From Archivesica marissinica (Eukaryota; Mollusca; Bivalvia; Venerida; Vesicomyidae), in the NCBI GenBank assembly GCA_014843695.1, contig CM026397.1:44775272-44839271 (forward strand): a stretch of 64,000 bases of DNA. Reading direction: 5' to 3'. This document shows, piece after piece, positions 45,127 to 58,800 of this stretch; the stretch's first letter is position 1, and each line of letters opens with the position of its first letter. The position numbers were made by a program, and so were the translations under genes. Below the pieces are notes generated by a model. It was not told the origin of the DNA, did not search any database, and saw only the letters and a program-made list of their open reading frames with translations.

Positions 45127-46590
45127 TTGATGATACCGCGCGTTACAGTCCCACCCGAAAGACTGTTAAGCATTTATTTTTAATAAAAAAATAACTTCCT
45201 AATTGATTATATATTAATCGATCAACAAACCAAACAGCGGGTGATTAAACTAAACCGGTTTACTAATCAATATGACAAATATGTCCAAATGTCATAACCT
45301 AGCATAATGCATTAATATTCAATGGGGTTTTGAAGCAAGAAGACGATCTTGACGGCATCCCAGTAACATGATACCACGCGCAACACAATTCAAGCAGATA
45401 ATATAACTGTAGATTACACAGATTTATTTGCAAAACTCTTGAATAGTGAACATTGATTTGGCAATATTTTTCACTGTGAATCCGATTGGCCGATATCTTC
45501 AGCACGCGACAGATGGGCACGCGCCGTGTTTGGCGTTAGCCGCTGAGTGTACAAAGGAAATGTACCGTTCTTTTGTGATAAACATTGATGCGATAATTAC
45601 TTTATAACGGTCACCAGTTCGTCATTTGTATTTCGATAGATTAAGTTTGAACTAAATTGCAGTTATATATATTGGAAAGGAAGTGTCTGTCACCTGCTAG
45701 TTTACACGTGATTATCTTTGCACAAAACAGCCGGTTAAAACTTTTGTAAATCGCGACAGGTTGCGAAGAGTCAGGTTCGTCGAGTAATGAGAACGATTGA
45801 AAAGCGTTACTGTATGGTTGCTATGCGAACATGTTGCTAAGCGGACACTCACTCTTGCAGGGCAATTCGATAAAAGCGTAAATTCAATTACTTATTCAAT
45901 TATTGAGTATCTCTTTGTACTATTTTGTGTATTTAATCGGCTGATGTACTTAGCGATGACATATTTATGCATGCTCTATATTTCGAGTCCTAGTTAGGAA
46001 CAAAGAATGTTTGCTTAGATCGAAGCTATCCACTCATTATCAGTATCAGCTTAAACTGATCAAAGTATGTCGCCAGCGACTTGCATTGTCATTATCATGT
46101 TAATGAACTGATAGATAGATCCGTCCAAGGAATTATTAAAATAAGAACTTCATTTCTGTTATCCGTCAGTCTGTATTTTGATCCGTACCTTGTCAATACG
46201 ATACGACATATAGAGAGACGGACAGACGGACGGATGTACCGACAGTGAGGTTTATGAGCTAAAATATTTACCCAGGCAGACTATTGTTCAGCTACTAATA
46301 CACTTATAGTCCTAATGACCGACGAGCTTTTCAACAGTTTTTGAACTGAGAAGTTAGTATTTATTCACCAATGTTTGCCCGGACGGACGGATGCACTATA
46401 CGGCGGGTTTATGCGAGTACACTGTGTTCGCAAACAGCACCCGAATTTTGCTGTATCAAATTTCAGTTTTTATGTAGTAGTATTTTAATACACACTGTCA
46501 CGTTATAAATTCCGTTATGTTGCTAAATATACAAAGAATTACTTTACAAATGTAACACCTGACGTGCACACAGGTAGAACTACCGACCTT
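45127..46590. other. Unassigned sequence before the satellite
   Basis: No gene could be supported. A CCAAT box (GATTGG) lies at about 45483-45488 in a GC-richer stretch, and GGACGGACGGAT motifs occur near 46215 and 46382. Confidence 0.35.
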
Positions 46591-46599
46591 CCCCAAACC

Positions 46600-46690
46600 A
46601 GCTGAATAACTTCCTATCATGAAAAAATTGGACAAACCCAGTTAGATTCGAACCAACATCGGTACTGTCACCACTCGGCCACGAACCTAC
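46600..46690 (-). promoter_or_regulatory. Decayed tRNA-type Pol III promoter at the satellite edge
   Basis: On the minus strand: A box TGGCCGAGTGG (46681-46671), B box GGTTCGAATCT (46654-46644), then TTTTTT (46627-46622), a Pol III terminator. The A-to-B spacing is shorter than in tRNA genes, so it looks like a collapsed SINE head. It faces out of the satellite. Confidence 0.6.
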
Positions 46691-46825
46691 ATCGGTACCG
46701 TCACCACTCGGCCACGAACCTACATCGGTACCGTCACCACTCGGCCACGAACCTACATCGGTACCGTCACCACTCGGCCACGAACCTACATCGGTACCGT
46801 CACCACCCGGCCACGGAGGCTTGTA
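46640..46825. repeat. 33-bp repeats at the satellite edge, about 5 copies
   Basis: Units CACCACTCGGCCACGAACCT plus ACATCGGTACCGT. Each contains the A box but a different remainder from the 63-bp units; they join the outer tRNA-like head to the main array. Confidence 0.9.
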
Positions 46826-49800
46826 CAAACTCCATCGTCACCACTCGGCCACAGAAGCTTATACAAACATAGACACATAGTTACTTATGTTGCTCCATCG
46901 TCACCACTCGGCCACGGAAGCTTGTACAAACATAGACGCATAGTTACTTATGTTGCTCCATCGTCACCACTCGGCCACGGAAGCTTGTACAAACATAGAC
47001 GCATAGTTACTTATGTTGCTCCATCGTCACCACTCTGCCACGGAGGCTTGTACAAACCTAGACACATAGTTACTTATGTTGCTCCACCGTCACCACTCAG
47101 CCACGGAGCTTATCGCTTGTACAAACCTAGACACATGGTTACTTATGTTGCTCCACCGTCACCACTCGGCCACGGAGGCTTGTACAAACCTAGACACATA
47201 GTTACTTATGTTGCTCCATCGTCACCACTCGGCCACGGAGGCTTGTACAAACATAGACACATAGTTACTTATGTTGCTCCATCGTCACCACTCGGCCACG
47301 GAGGCGTATCGCTTGTACAAACCTAGACAGACACACAGTTACTTATGTTGCTCCATCGTCACCACTCGGCCACGGAGGCGTATCGCTTGTACAAACCTAG
47401 ACAGACACACAGTTACTTATGTTGCTCCATCGTCACCACTCGGCCACGGAGGCGTATCGCTTGTACAAACCTAGACACATAGTTACTTATGTTGCTCCAT
47501 CGTCACCACTCGGCCACGGAGGCTTATCGCTTGTACAAACCTAGACACATAGTTACTTATGTTGCTCCATCGTCACCACTCGGCCACGGAGGCTTGTACA
47601 AACCTAGACACATAGTTACTTATGTTGCTCCATCGTCACCACTCGGCCACGGAGGCTTGTACAAACATAGACACATAGTTACTTTTGTTGCTCCAACGTC
47701 ACCACTCGGCCACGGAGGCTTGTACAAACCTAGACACATAGTTACTTATGTTGCTCCATCGTCACAACTCGGCCACGGAGGCTTGTACAAACATAGACAA
47801 ATAGTTACTTATGTTGCTCCATCGTCACCACTCGGCCACGGTGGCTTGTACAAACCTAGACACACAGTTACTTATGTTGCTCCATCGTCACCACTCGGCC
47901 ACGGAGGCTTATCGCTTGTACAAACCTAGACACATAGTTATTTATGTTGCTCCATCGTCACCACTCGGCCACGGAGGCTTGTACAAACCTAGACACATAG
48001 TTACTTATGTTGCTCCATCGTCACCACTCGGCCACGGAGGCTTGTACAAACCTAGACACATGGTTACTTATGTTGCTCCATCGTCACCACTCGGCCACGG
48101 AGGCTTATCGCTTGTACACAAATAGACACATAGTTACTTATGTTGCTCCATCATCACCACTCGGCCACGGAAGCTTGTACAAACATAGACGCATAGTTAC
48201 TTATGTTGCTCCATCGTCACCACTCGGCCACGGAAGCTTGTACAAAAATAGACGCATAGTTACTTATGTTGCTCCATCGTCACCACTCTGCCACGGAGGC
48301 TTGTACAAACCTAGACACATAGTTACTTATGTTGCTCCACCGTCACCACTCGGCCACGGAGGCTTATCGCTTGTACAAACCTAGACACATGGTTACTTAT
48401 GTTGCTCCACCGTCACCACTCGGCCACGGAGGCTTGTACAAACCTAGACACATAGTTACTTATGTTGCTCCATCGTCACCACTCGGCCACGGAGGCTTGT
48501 ACAAACATAGACACATAGTTACCTATGTTGCTCCATCGTCACCACTCGGCCACGGGGGCTTATCGCTTGTACAAACCTAGATACATGGTTACTTATGTTG
48601 CTCCACCGTAACCAGTCGGCCACGGAGGCTTGTACAAACCTAGACACATAGTTACTTATGTTGCTCCATCGTCACCACTCGGCCACGGAGGCTTGTACAA
48701 ACATAGACACATAGTTACTTATGTTGCTCCATCGTCACCACTCGGCCACGGAGGCTTGTACAAACCTAGACACATGGTTACTTATGTTGCTCCATCGTCA
48801 CCACTCGGCCACGGAGGCTTGTACAAACCTAGACACATAGTTACTTATGTTGCTCCACCGTCACCACTCGGCCACGGAGGCTTATCGCTTGTACAAACCT
48901 AGACACATAGTTACTTATGTTGCTCCACCGTCACCACTCGGCCACGGAGGCTTGTACAAACCTAGACACATGGTTACTTATGTTGCTCCACCGTCACCAC
49001 TCGGCCACGGAGGCTTATCGCTTGTACAAACCTAGACACACAGTTACTTATGTTGATCCACCGTCACCACTCGGCCACGGAGGCTTATCGCTTGTACAAA
49101 CCTAGACACATGGTTACTTATGTTGCTCCATCGTCACCACTCGGCCACGGAGGCTTATCGTTGTACAAACCTAGACACATAGTTACTTATGTTGCTCCAT
49201 CGTCACCACTCGGCCACGGAGGCTTGTACAAACCTAGACACATAGTTACTTATGTTGCTCCATCGTCACCACTCGGCCACGGAGGCTTGTACAAACCTAG
49301 ACACATAGTTACTTATGTTGCTCCACCGTCACCACTCGGCCACGGAGGCTTATCGCTTGTACAAACCTAGACACATAGTTACTTATGTTGCTCCATCGTC
49401 ACCACTCGGCCACGGTGGCTTGTACAAACCTAGACACATAGTTACTTATGTTGCTCCATCGTCACCACTCGGCCACGGTGGCTTGTACAAACCTAGACAC
49501 ATAGTTACTTATGTTGCTCCATCGTCACCACTCGGCCACGGAGGCTTGTACAAACCTAGACACATAGTTACTTATGTTGCTCCATCGTCACCACTCGGCC
49601 ACGGAGGCTTGTACAAACCTAGACACATAGTTACTTATGTTGCTCCACCGTCACCACTCGGCCACGGAGGCTATCGCTTGTACAAACCTAGACACATAGT
49701 TACTTATGTTGCTCCACCGTCACCACTCGGCCACGGAGGCTTGTACAAACCTAGACACATAGTTACTTATGTTGCTCCACCGTCACCACTCGGCCACGGA

Positions 49801-52800
49801 GGCTTGTACAAACCTAGACACATAGTTACTTATGTTGCTCCATCGTCACCACTCGGCCACGGTGGCTTGTACAAACCTAGACACATAGTTACTTATGTTG
49901 CTCCATCGTCACCACTCGGCCACGGAGGCTTATCGCTTGTACAAACCTAGACACATAGTTACTTATGTTGCTCCACCTTAACCACTCGGCCACGGAGGCT
50001 TATCGCTTGTACAAACCTAGACACATGGTTACTTATGTTGCTCCACCTTAACCACTCGGCCACGGAGGCTTATCGCTTGTACAAACCTAGACACATGGTT
50101 ACTTATGTTGCTCCACCGTAACCACTCGGCCACGGAGGCTTGTACAAACCTAGACACATAGTTACTTATGTTGCTCCACCGTCACCACTCGGCCACGGAG
50201 GCTTATCGCTTGTACAAACCTAGACACATAGTTACTTATGTTGCTCCATCGTCACCACTCGGCCACGGAGGCTTGTACAAACCTAGACACATAGTTACTT
50301 ATGTTGCTCCATCGTCACCACTCGGCCACGGAGGCTTGTACAAACCTAGACACATAGTTACTTATGTTGCTCCATCGTCACCACTCGGCCACGGAGGCTT
50401 GTACAAACCTAGACACATAGTTACTTATGTTGCTCCATCGTCACCACTCGGCCACGGAGGCTTGTACAAACATAGACACATAGTTACTTATGTTGCTCCA
50501 TCGTCACCACTCGGCCACGGAGGCTATCGCTTGTACAAACCTAGACACATGGTTACTTATGTTGCTCCACCGTCACCACTCGGCCACGGAGGCGTGTACA
50601 AACCTAGACACATAGTTACTTATGTTGCTCCACCGTCACCACTCGGCCACGGAGGCTTGTACAAACCTAGACACATGGTTACTTATGTTGCTCCATCGTC
50701 ACCACTCGGCCACGGAGGCTTGTACAACATAGACACATAGTTACCTATGTTGCTCCATCGTCACCACTCGGCCACGGGGGCTTATCGCTTGTACAAACCT
50801 AGACACATGGTTACTTATGTTGCTCCACCGTAACCAGTCGGCCACGGAGGCTTGTACAAACCTAGACACATAGTTACTTATGTTGCTCCATCGTCACCAC
50901 TCTGTCACGGAGGCTTGTACAAACCTAGACACATAGTTACTTATGTTGCTCCACCGTCACCACTCGGCCACGGAGGCTTATCGCTTGTACAAACCTAGAC
51001 ACATGGTTACTTATGTTGCACCACCGTCACCACTCGGTAACGGAGGCTTGTACAAACATAGACACATAGTTACCTATGTTGCTACATCGTCACCACTCGG
51101 CCACGGGGGCTTATCGCTTGTACAAACCTAGACACATGGTTACTTATGTTGCTCCACCGTAACCAGTCGGCCACGGAGGCTTGTACAAACCTAGACACAT
51201 AGTTACTTATGTTGCTCCATCGTCACCACTCTGTCACGGAGGCTTGTACAAACCTAGACACATAGTTACTTATGTTGCTCCACCGTCACCACTCGGCCAC
51301 GGAGGCTTATCGCTTGTACAAACCTAGACACATGGTTACTTATGTTGCACCACCGTCACCACTCGGCCACGGAGGCTTGTACAAACCTAGACACATAGTT
51401 ACTTATGTTGCTCCATCGTCACCACTCGGCCACGGAGGCTTGTACAAACCTAGACACATGGTTACTTATGTTGCTCCATCGTCACCACTCGGCCACGGAG
51501 GCTTATCGCTTGTACACACATAGACACATAGTTACTTATGTTGCTCCATCGTCACCACTCGGCCACGGAAGCTTGTACAAACATAGACACATAGTTACTT
51601 ATGTTGCTCCATCGTCACCACTCGGCCACGGAGGCTTGTACAAACCTAGACACATAGTTACTTATGTTGCTCCACCGTCACCACTCGGCCACGGAGGCTT
51701 ATCGCTTGTACAAACCTAGACACATGGTTACTTATGTTGCACCACCGTCACCACTCGGCCACGGAGGCTTGTACAAACATAGACGCATAGTTACTTATGT
51801 TGCTCCATCGTCACCACTCTGTCACGGAGGCTTGTACAAACCTAGACACATAGTTACTTATGTTGCTCCACCGTCACCACTCGGCCACGGAGGCTTATCG
51901 CTTGTACAAACCTAGACACATAGTTACTTATGTTGCTCCATCGTCACCACTCGGCCACGGAGGCTTGTACAAACCTAGACACATAGTTACTTATGTTGCT
52001 CCACCGTCACCACTCGGCCACGGAGGCTTGTACAAACCTAGACACATAGTTACTTATGTTGCTCCACCGTCACCACTCGGCCACGGAGGCTTACGCTTGT
52101 ACAAACATAGACACATAGTTACTTATGTTGCTCCAACGTCACCACTCGGCCACGGAGGCTTGTACAAACCTAGACACATAGTTACTTATGTTGCTCCACC
52201 GTCACCACTCGGCCACGGAGGCTTGTACAAACCTAGACACATAGTTACTTATGTTGCTCCATCGTCACCACTCGGCCACGGTGGCTTGTACAAACCTAGA
52301 CACATAGTTACTTATGTTGCTCCATCGTCACCACTCGGCCACGGAGGCTTATCGCTTGTACAAACCTAGACACATAGTTACTTATGTTGCTCCACCGTCA
52401 CCACTCGGCCACGGAGGCTTGTACAAACCTAGACACATAGTTACTTATGTTGCTCCATCGTCACCACTCGGCCACGGAGGCTTGTACAAACCTAGACACA
52501 TGGTTACTTATGTTGCTCCATCGTCACCACTCGGCCACGGAGGCTTATCGCTTGTACAAACATAGACACATAGTTACTTATGTTGCTCCATCATCACCAC
52601 TCGGCCACGGAAGCTTGTACAAACATAGACGCATAGTTACTTATGTTGCTCCATCGTCACCACTCGGCCACGGAAGCTTGTACAAAAATAGACGCATAGT
52701 TACTTATGTTGCTCCATCGTCACCACTCTGCCACGGAGGCTTGTACAAACCTAGACACATAGTTACTTATGTTGCTCCACCGTCACCACTCGGCCACGGA

Positions 52801-55800
52801 GGCTTATCGCTTGTACAAACCTAGACACATGGTTACTTATGTTGCTCCACCGTCACCACTCGGCCACGGAGGCTTGCACAAACATAGACACATAGTTACC
52901 TATGTTGCTCCATCGTCACCACTCGGCCACGGGGGCTTATCGCTTGTACAAACCTAGATACATGGTTACTTATGTTGCTCCACCGTAACCAGTCGGCCAC
53001 GGAGGCTTGTACAAACCTAGACACATAGTTACTTATGCTGCTCCATCGTCACCACTCGGCCACGGAGGCTTGCACAAACCTAGACACATGGTTACTTATG
53101 TTGCTCCATCGTCACCACTCGGCCACGGAGGCTTATCGCTTGTACAAACCTAGACACATAGTTACTTATGTTGCTCCATCGTCACCACTCGGCCACGGAG
53201 GCTTGTACAAACCTAGACACATAGTTACTTATGTTGCTCCATCGTCACCACTCGGCCACGGAGGCTTGTACAAACCTAGACACATAGTTACTTATGTTGC
53301 TCCATCGTCACCACTCGGCCACGGAGGCTTGTACAAACCTAGACACATGGTTACTTATGTTGCTCCATCGTCACCACTCGGCCACGGAGGCTTGTACAAA
53401 CCTAGACACATAGTTACTTATGTTGCTCCACCGTCACCACTCGGCCACGGAGCTTATCGCTTGTACAAACCTAGACACATAGTTACTTATGTTGCTCCAC
53501 CGTCACCACTCGGCCACGGAGGCTTGTACAAACCTAGACACATAGTTACTTATGTTGCTCCACCGTCACCACTCGGCCACGGATGCTTATCGCTTGTACA
53601 AACCTAGACACACAGTTACTTATATTGATCCACCGTCACCACTCGGCCACGGAGGCTTATCGCTTGTACAAACCTAGACACATGGTTACTTATGTTGCTC
53701 CATCGTCACCACTCGGCCACGGAGGCTTATCGATTGTACAAACCTAGACACATAGTTACTTATGTTGCTCCATCGTCACCACTCGGCCACGGAGGCTTGT
53801 ACAAACCTAGACACATAGTTACCTATGTTGCTCCATCGTCACCACTCGGCCACGGAGGCTTGTACAAACCTAGACACATAGTTACTTATGTTGCTCCACC
53901 ATCACCACTCGGCCACGGAGGCTTATCGCTTGTACAAACATAGACACATAGTTACTTATGTTGCTCCATCGTCACCACTCGGCCACGGTGGCTTGTACAA
54001 ACCTAGACACATAGTTACTTATGTTGCTCCATCGTCACCACTCGGCCACGGAGGCTTGTACAAACCTAGACACATAGTTACTTATGTTGCTCCATCGTCA
54101 CCACTCGGCCACGGAGGCTTGTACAAACCTAGACACATAGTTACTTATGTTGCTCCACCGTCACCACTCGGCCAAGGAGGCTTATCGCTTGTACAAACAT
54201 AGACACATAGTTACTTATGTTGCTCCATCGTCACCACTCGGCCACGGAGGCTTGTGCAAACCTAGACACATAGTTACTTATGTTGCTCCACCGTCACCAC
54301 TCGGCCACGGAGGCTTGTACAAACCTAGACACATAGTTACTTATGTTGCTCCATCGTCACCACTCGGCCACGGTGGCTTGTACAAACCTAGACACATAGT
54401 TACTTATGTTGCTCCATCGTCACCACTCGGCCACGGAGGCTTATCGTTTGTACAAACCTAGACACATAGTTACTTATGTTGCTCCACCTTAACCACTCGG
54501 CCACTGAGGCTTATCGCTTGTACAAACCTCGACACACAGTTACTTATGTTGCTCCACCTTAACCACTCGGTCACGGAGGCTTATCGCTTATACAAACCTA
54601 GACACATGGTTACTTATATTGCTCCACCGTCACCACTCGGCCACGGAGGCTTGTACAAACCTAGACACATAGTTACTTATGTTGCTCCATCGTCACCACT
54701 CGGCCACGGAGGCTTGTACAAACATAGACACATAGTTACTTATGTTGCTCCATCGTCACCACTCGGCCACGGAGGCTTATCGCTTGTACAAACCTAGACA
54801 CATGGTTACTTATGTTGCTCCACCGTCACCACTCGGCCACGGAGGCTTGTACAAACCTAGACACATAGTTACTTATGTTGCTCCATCGTCACCACTCGGC
54901 CACGGAGGCTTGTACAAACCTAGACACATAGTTACTTATGTTGCTCCACCGTAACCACTCGGCCACGGAGGATCGCTTGTACAAACCTAGACACATGGTT
55001 ACTTATGTTGCTCCACCGTCACCACTCGGCCACGGAGGCTTGTACAAACCTAGACACATAGTTACTTATGTTGCTCCATCGTCACCACTCGGCCACGGAG
55101 GCTTGTACAAACCTAGACACATAGTTACTTATGTTGCTCCATCGTCACCACTCGGCCACGGAGGCTTGTACAAACCTAGACACATAGTTACTTATGTTGC
55201 TCCATCGTCACCACTCGGCCACGGAGGCTTGTACAAACATAGACACATAGTTACTTATGTTGCTCCATCGTCACCACTCGGCCACGGAGGCTTGTACAAA
55301 CCTAGACACATAGTTACTTATGTTGCTCCACCGTCACCACTCGGCCACGGAGGCTTATCGCTTGTACAAACCTAGACACATGGTTACTTATGTTGCTCCA
55401 CCGTCACCACTCGGCCACGGAGGCTTGTACAAACCTAGACACATAGTTACTTATGTTGCTCCATCGTCACCACTCGGCCACGGAGGCTTGTACAAACCTA
55501 GACACATAGTTACTTATGTTGCTCCATCGTCACCACTCGGCCACGGAGGCTTGTACAAACCTAGACACATAGTTACTTATGTTGCTCCATCGTCACCACT
55601 CGGCCACGGAGGCTTATCGCTTGTACAAACCTAGACACATGGTTACTTATGTTGCTCCACCGTAACCACTCGGCCACGGAGGCTTGTACAAACCTAGACA
55701 CATAGTTACTTATGTTGCTCCATCGTCACCACTCGGCCACGGAGGCTTGTACAAACCTAGACACATAGTTACTTATGTTGCTCCACCGTCACCACTCGGC

Positions 55801-58800
55801 CACGGAGGCTTATCGCTTGTACAAACCTAGACACATGGTTACTTATGTTGCTCCATCGTCACCACTCGGCCACGGAGGCTTGTACAAACCTAGACACATA
55901 GTTACTTATGTTGCTCCATCGTCACCACTCGGCCACGGAGGCTTGTACAAACCTAGACACATAGTTACTTATGTTGCTCCATCGTCACCACTCGGCCACG
56001 GAGGCTTGTACAAACATAGACACATAGTTACCTATGTTGCTCCATCGTCACCACTCGGCCACGGGGGCTTATCGCTTGTACAAACCTAGACACATGGTTA
56101 CTTATGTTGCTCCACCGTAACCAGTCGGCCACGGAGGCTTGTACAAACCTAGACACATAGTTACTTATGTTGCTCCATCGTCACCACTCTGTCACGGAGG
56201 CTTGTACAAACCTAGACACATAGTTACTTATGTTGCTCCACCGTCACCACTCGGCCACGGAGGCTTATCGCTTGTACAAACCTAGACACATGGTTACTTA
56301 TGTTGCACCACCGTCACCACTCGGTAACGGAGGCTTGTACAAACATAGACACATAGTTACCTATGTTGCTACATCGTCACCACTCGGCCACGGGGGCTTA
56401 TCGCTTGTACAAACCTAGACACATGGTTACTTATGTTGCTCCACCGTAACCAGTCGGCCACGGAGGCTTGTACAAACCTAGACACATAGTTACTTATGTT
56501 GCTCCATCGTCACCACTCTGTCACGGAGGCTTGTACAAACCTAGACACATAGTTACTTATGTTGCTCCACCGTCACCACTCGGCCACGGAGGCTTATCGC
56601 TTGTACAAACCTAGACACATAGTTACTTATGTTGCTCCATCGTCACCACTCGGCCACGGAGGCTTGTACAAACCTAGACACATAGTTACTTATGTTGCTC
56701 CATCGTCACCACTCGGCCACGGAGGCTTATCGCTTGTACAAACCTAGACACATGGTTACTTATGTTGCTCCACCGTCACCACTCGGCCACGGAGGCTTGT
56801 ACAAACCTAGACACATAGTACTTATGTTGCTCCATCGTCACCACTCGGCCACGGAGGCTTGTACAAACCTAGACACATGGTTACTTATGTTGCTCCATCG
56901 TCACCACTCGGCCACGGAGATCGCTTGTACAAACCTAGACACATAGTTACTTATGTTGCTCCATCGTCACCACTCGGCCACGGAGGCTTGTACAAACCTA
57001 GACACATGGTTACTTATGTTGCTCCATCGTCACCACTCGGCCACGGAGGCTTATCGCTTGTACAAACATAGACACATAGTTACTTATGTTGCTCCATCGT
57101 CACCACTCGGCCACGGAAGCTTGTACAAACATAGACGCATAGTTACTTATGTTGCTCCATCGTCACCACTCGGCCACGGAAGCTTGTACAAAAATAGACA
57201 CATAGTTACTTATGTTGCTCCATCGTCACCACTCTGCCACGGAGGCTTGTACAAACCTAGACACATAGTTACTTATGTTGCTCCACCGTCACCACTCGGC
57301 CACGGAGGCTTATCGCTTGTACAAACCTAGACACATGGTTACTTATGTTGCTCCACCGTCACCACTCGGCCACGGAGGCTTCGCTTGTACAAACCTAGAC
57401 ACATAGTTACTTATGTTGCTCCATCGTCACCACTCGGCCACGGAGGCTTGTACAAACCTAGACACATAGTTACTTATGTTGCTCCATCGTCACCACTCGG
57501 CCACGGAGGCTTGTACAAACCTAGACACATAGTTACTTATGTTGCTCCATCGTCACCACTCGGCCACGGAGGCTTGTACAAACCTAGACACATAGTTACT
57601 TATGTTGCTCCACCGTAACCACTCGGCCACGGAGGACGCTTGTACAAACCTAGACACATAGTTACTTATGTTGCTCCACCGTCACCACTCGGCCACGGAG
57701 GCTTGTACAAACCTAGACACATGGTTACTTATGTTGCTCCATCGTCACCACTCGGCCACGGAGGCTTGTACAAACCTAGACACATAGTTACTTATGTTGC
57801 TCCACCGTCACCACTCGGCCACGGAGGCTTGTACAAACCTAGACACATAGTTACTTATGTTGCTCCATCGTCACCACTCGGCCACGGAGGCTTATCGATT
57901 GTACAAACCTAGACACATAGTTACTTATGTTGCTCCATCGTCACCACTCGGCCACGGAGGCTTGTACAAACCTAGACACATAGTTACTTATGTTGCTCCA
58001 CCGTCACCACTCGGCCACGGAGGCTTATCGCTTGTACAAACATAGACACATAGTTAATTATGTTGCTCCACCGTCACCACTCGGCAACGGAGACTTGTAC
58101 AAACCTAGACACATAGTTACTTATGTAGCTCCATCGTCACCACTCGGCCACGGTGGCTTGTACAAACCTAGACACATAGATACTTATGTTGCTCCATCGT
58201 CACCACTCGGCCACGGAGGCTTATCGCTTGTACAAACCTAGACACATAGTTACTTATGTTGCTCCACCTTAACCACTCGGCCACGGAGGCTTATCGCTTG
58301 TACAAACCTAGACACACTGTTACTTATGTTGCTCCACCTTAACCACTCGGTCACGGAGGCTTATCGCTTGTACAAACCTAGACACATGGTTACTTATGTT
58401 GCTCCACCGTAACCACTCGGCCACGGACGCTTATCGCTTGTACAAACCTAGACACACAGTTACTTATGTTGATCCACCGTCACCACTCGGCCACGGAGGC
58501 TTATCGCTTGTACAAACCTAGACACATAGTTACTTATGTTGCTCCATCGTCACCACTCGGCCACGGAGGCTTATCGATTGTACAAACCTAGACACATAGT
58601 TACTTATGTTGCTCCATCGTCACCACTCGGCCACGGAGGCTTGTACAAACCTAGACACATGTTACTTATGTTGCTCCATCGTCACCACTCGGCCACGGAG
58701 GCTTGTACAAACCTAGACACATAGTTACTTATGTTGCTCCACCGTCACCACTCGGCCACGGGGCTTGTACAAACCTGACACATGTTACTTATTGCCCACC

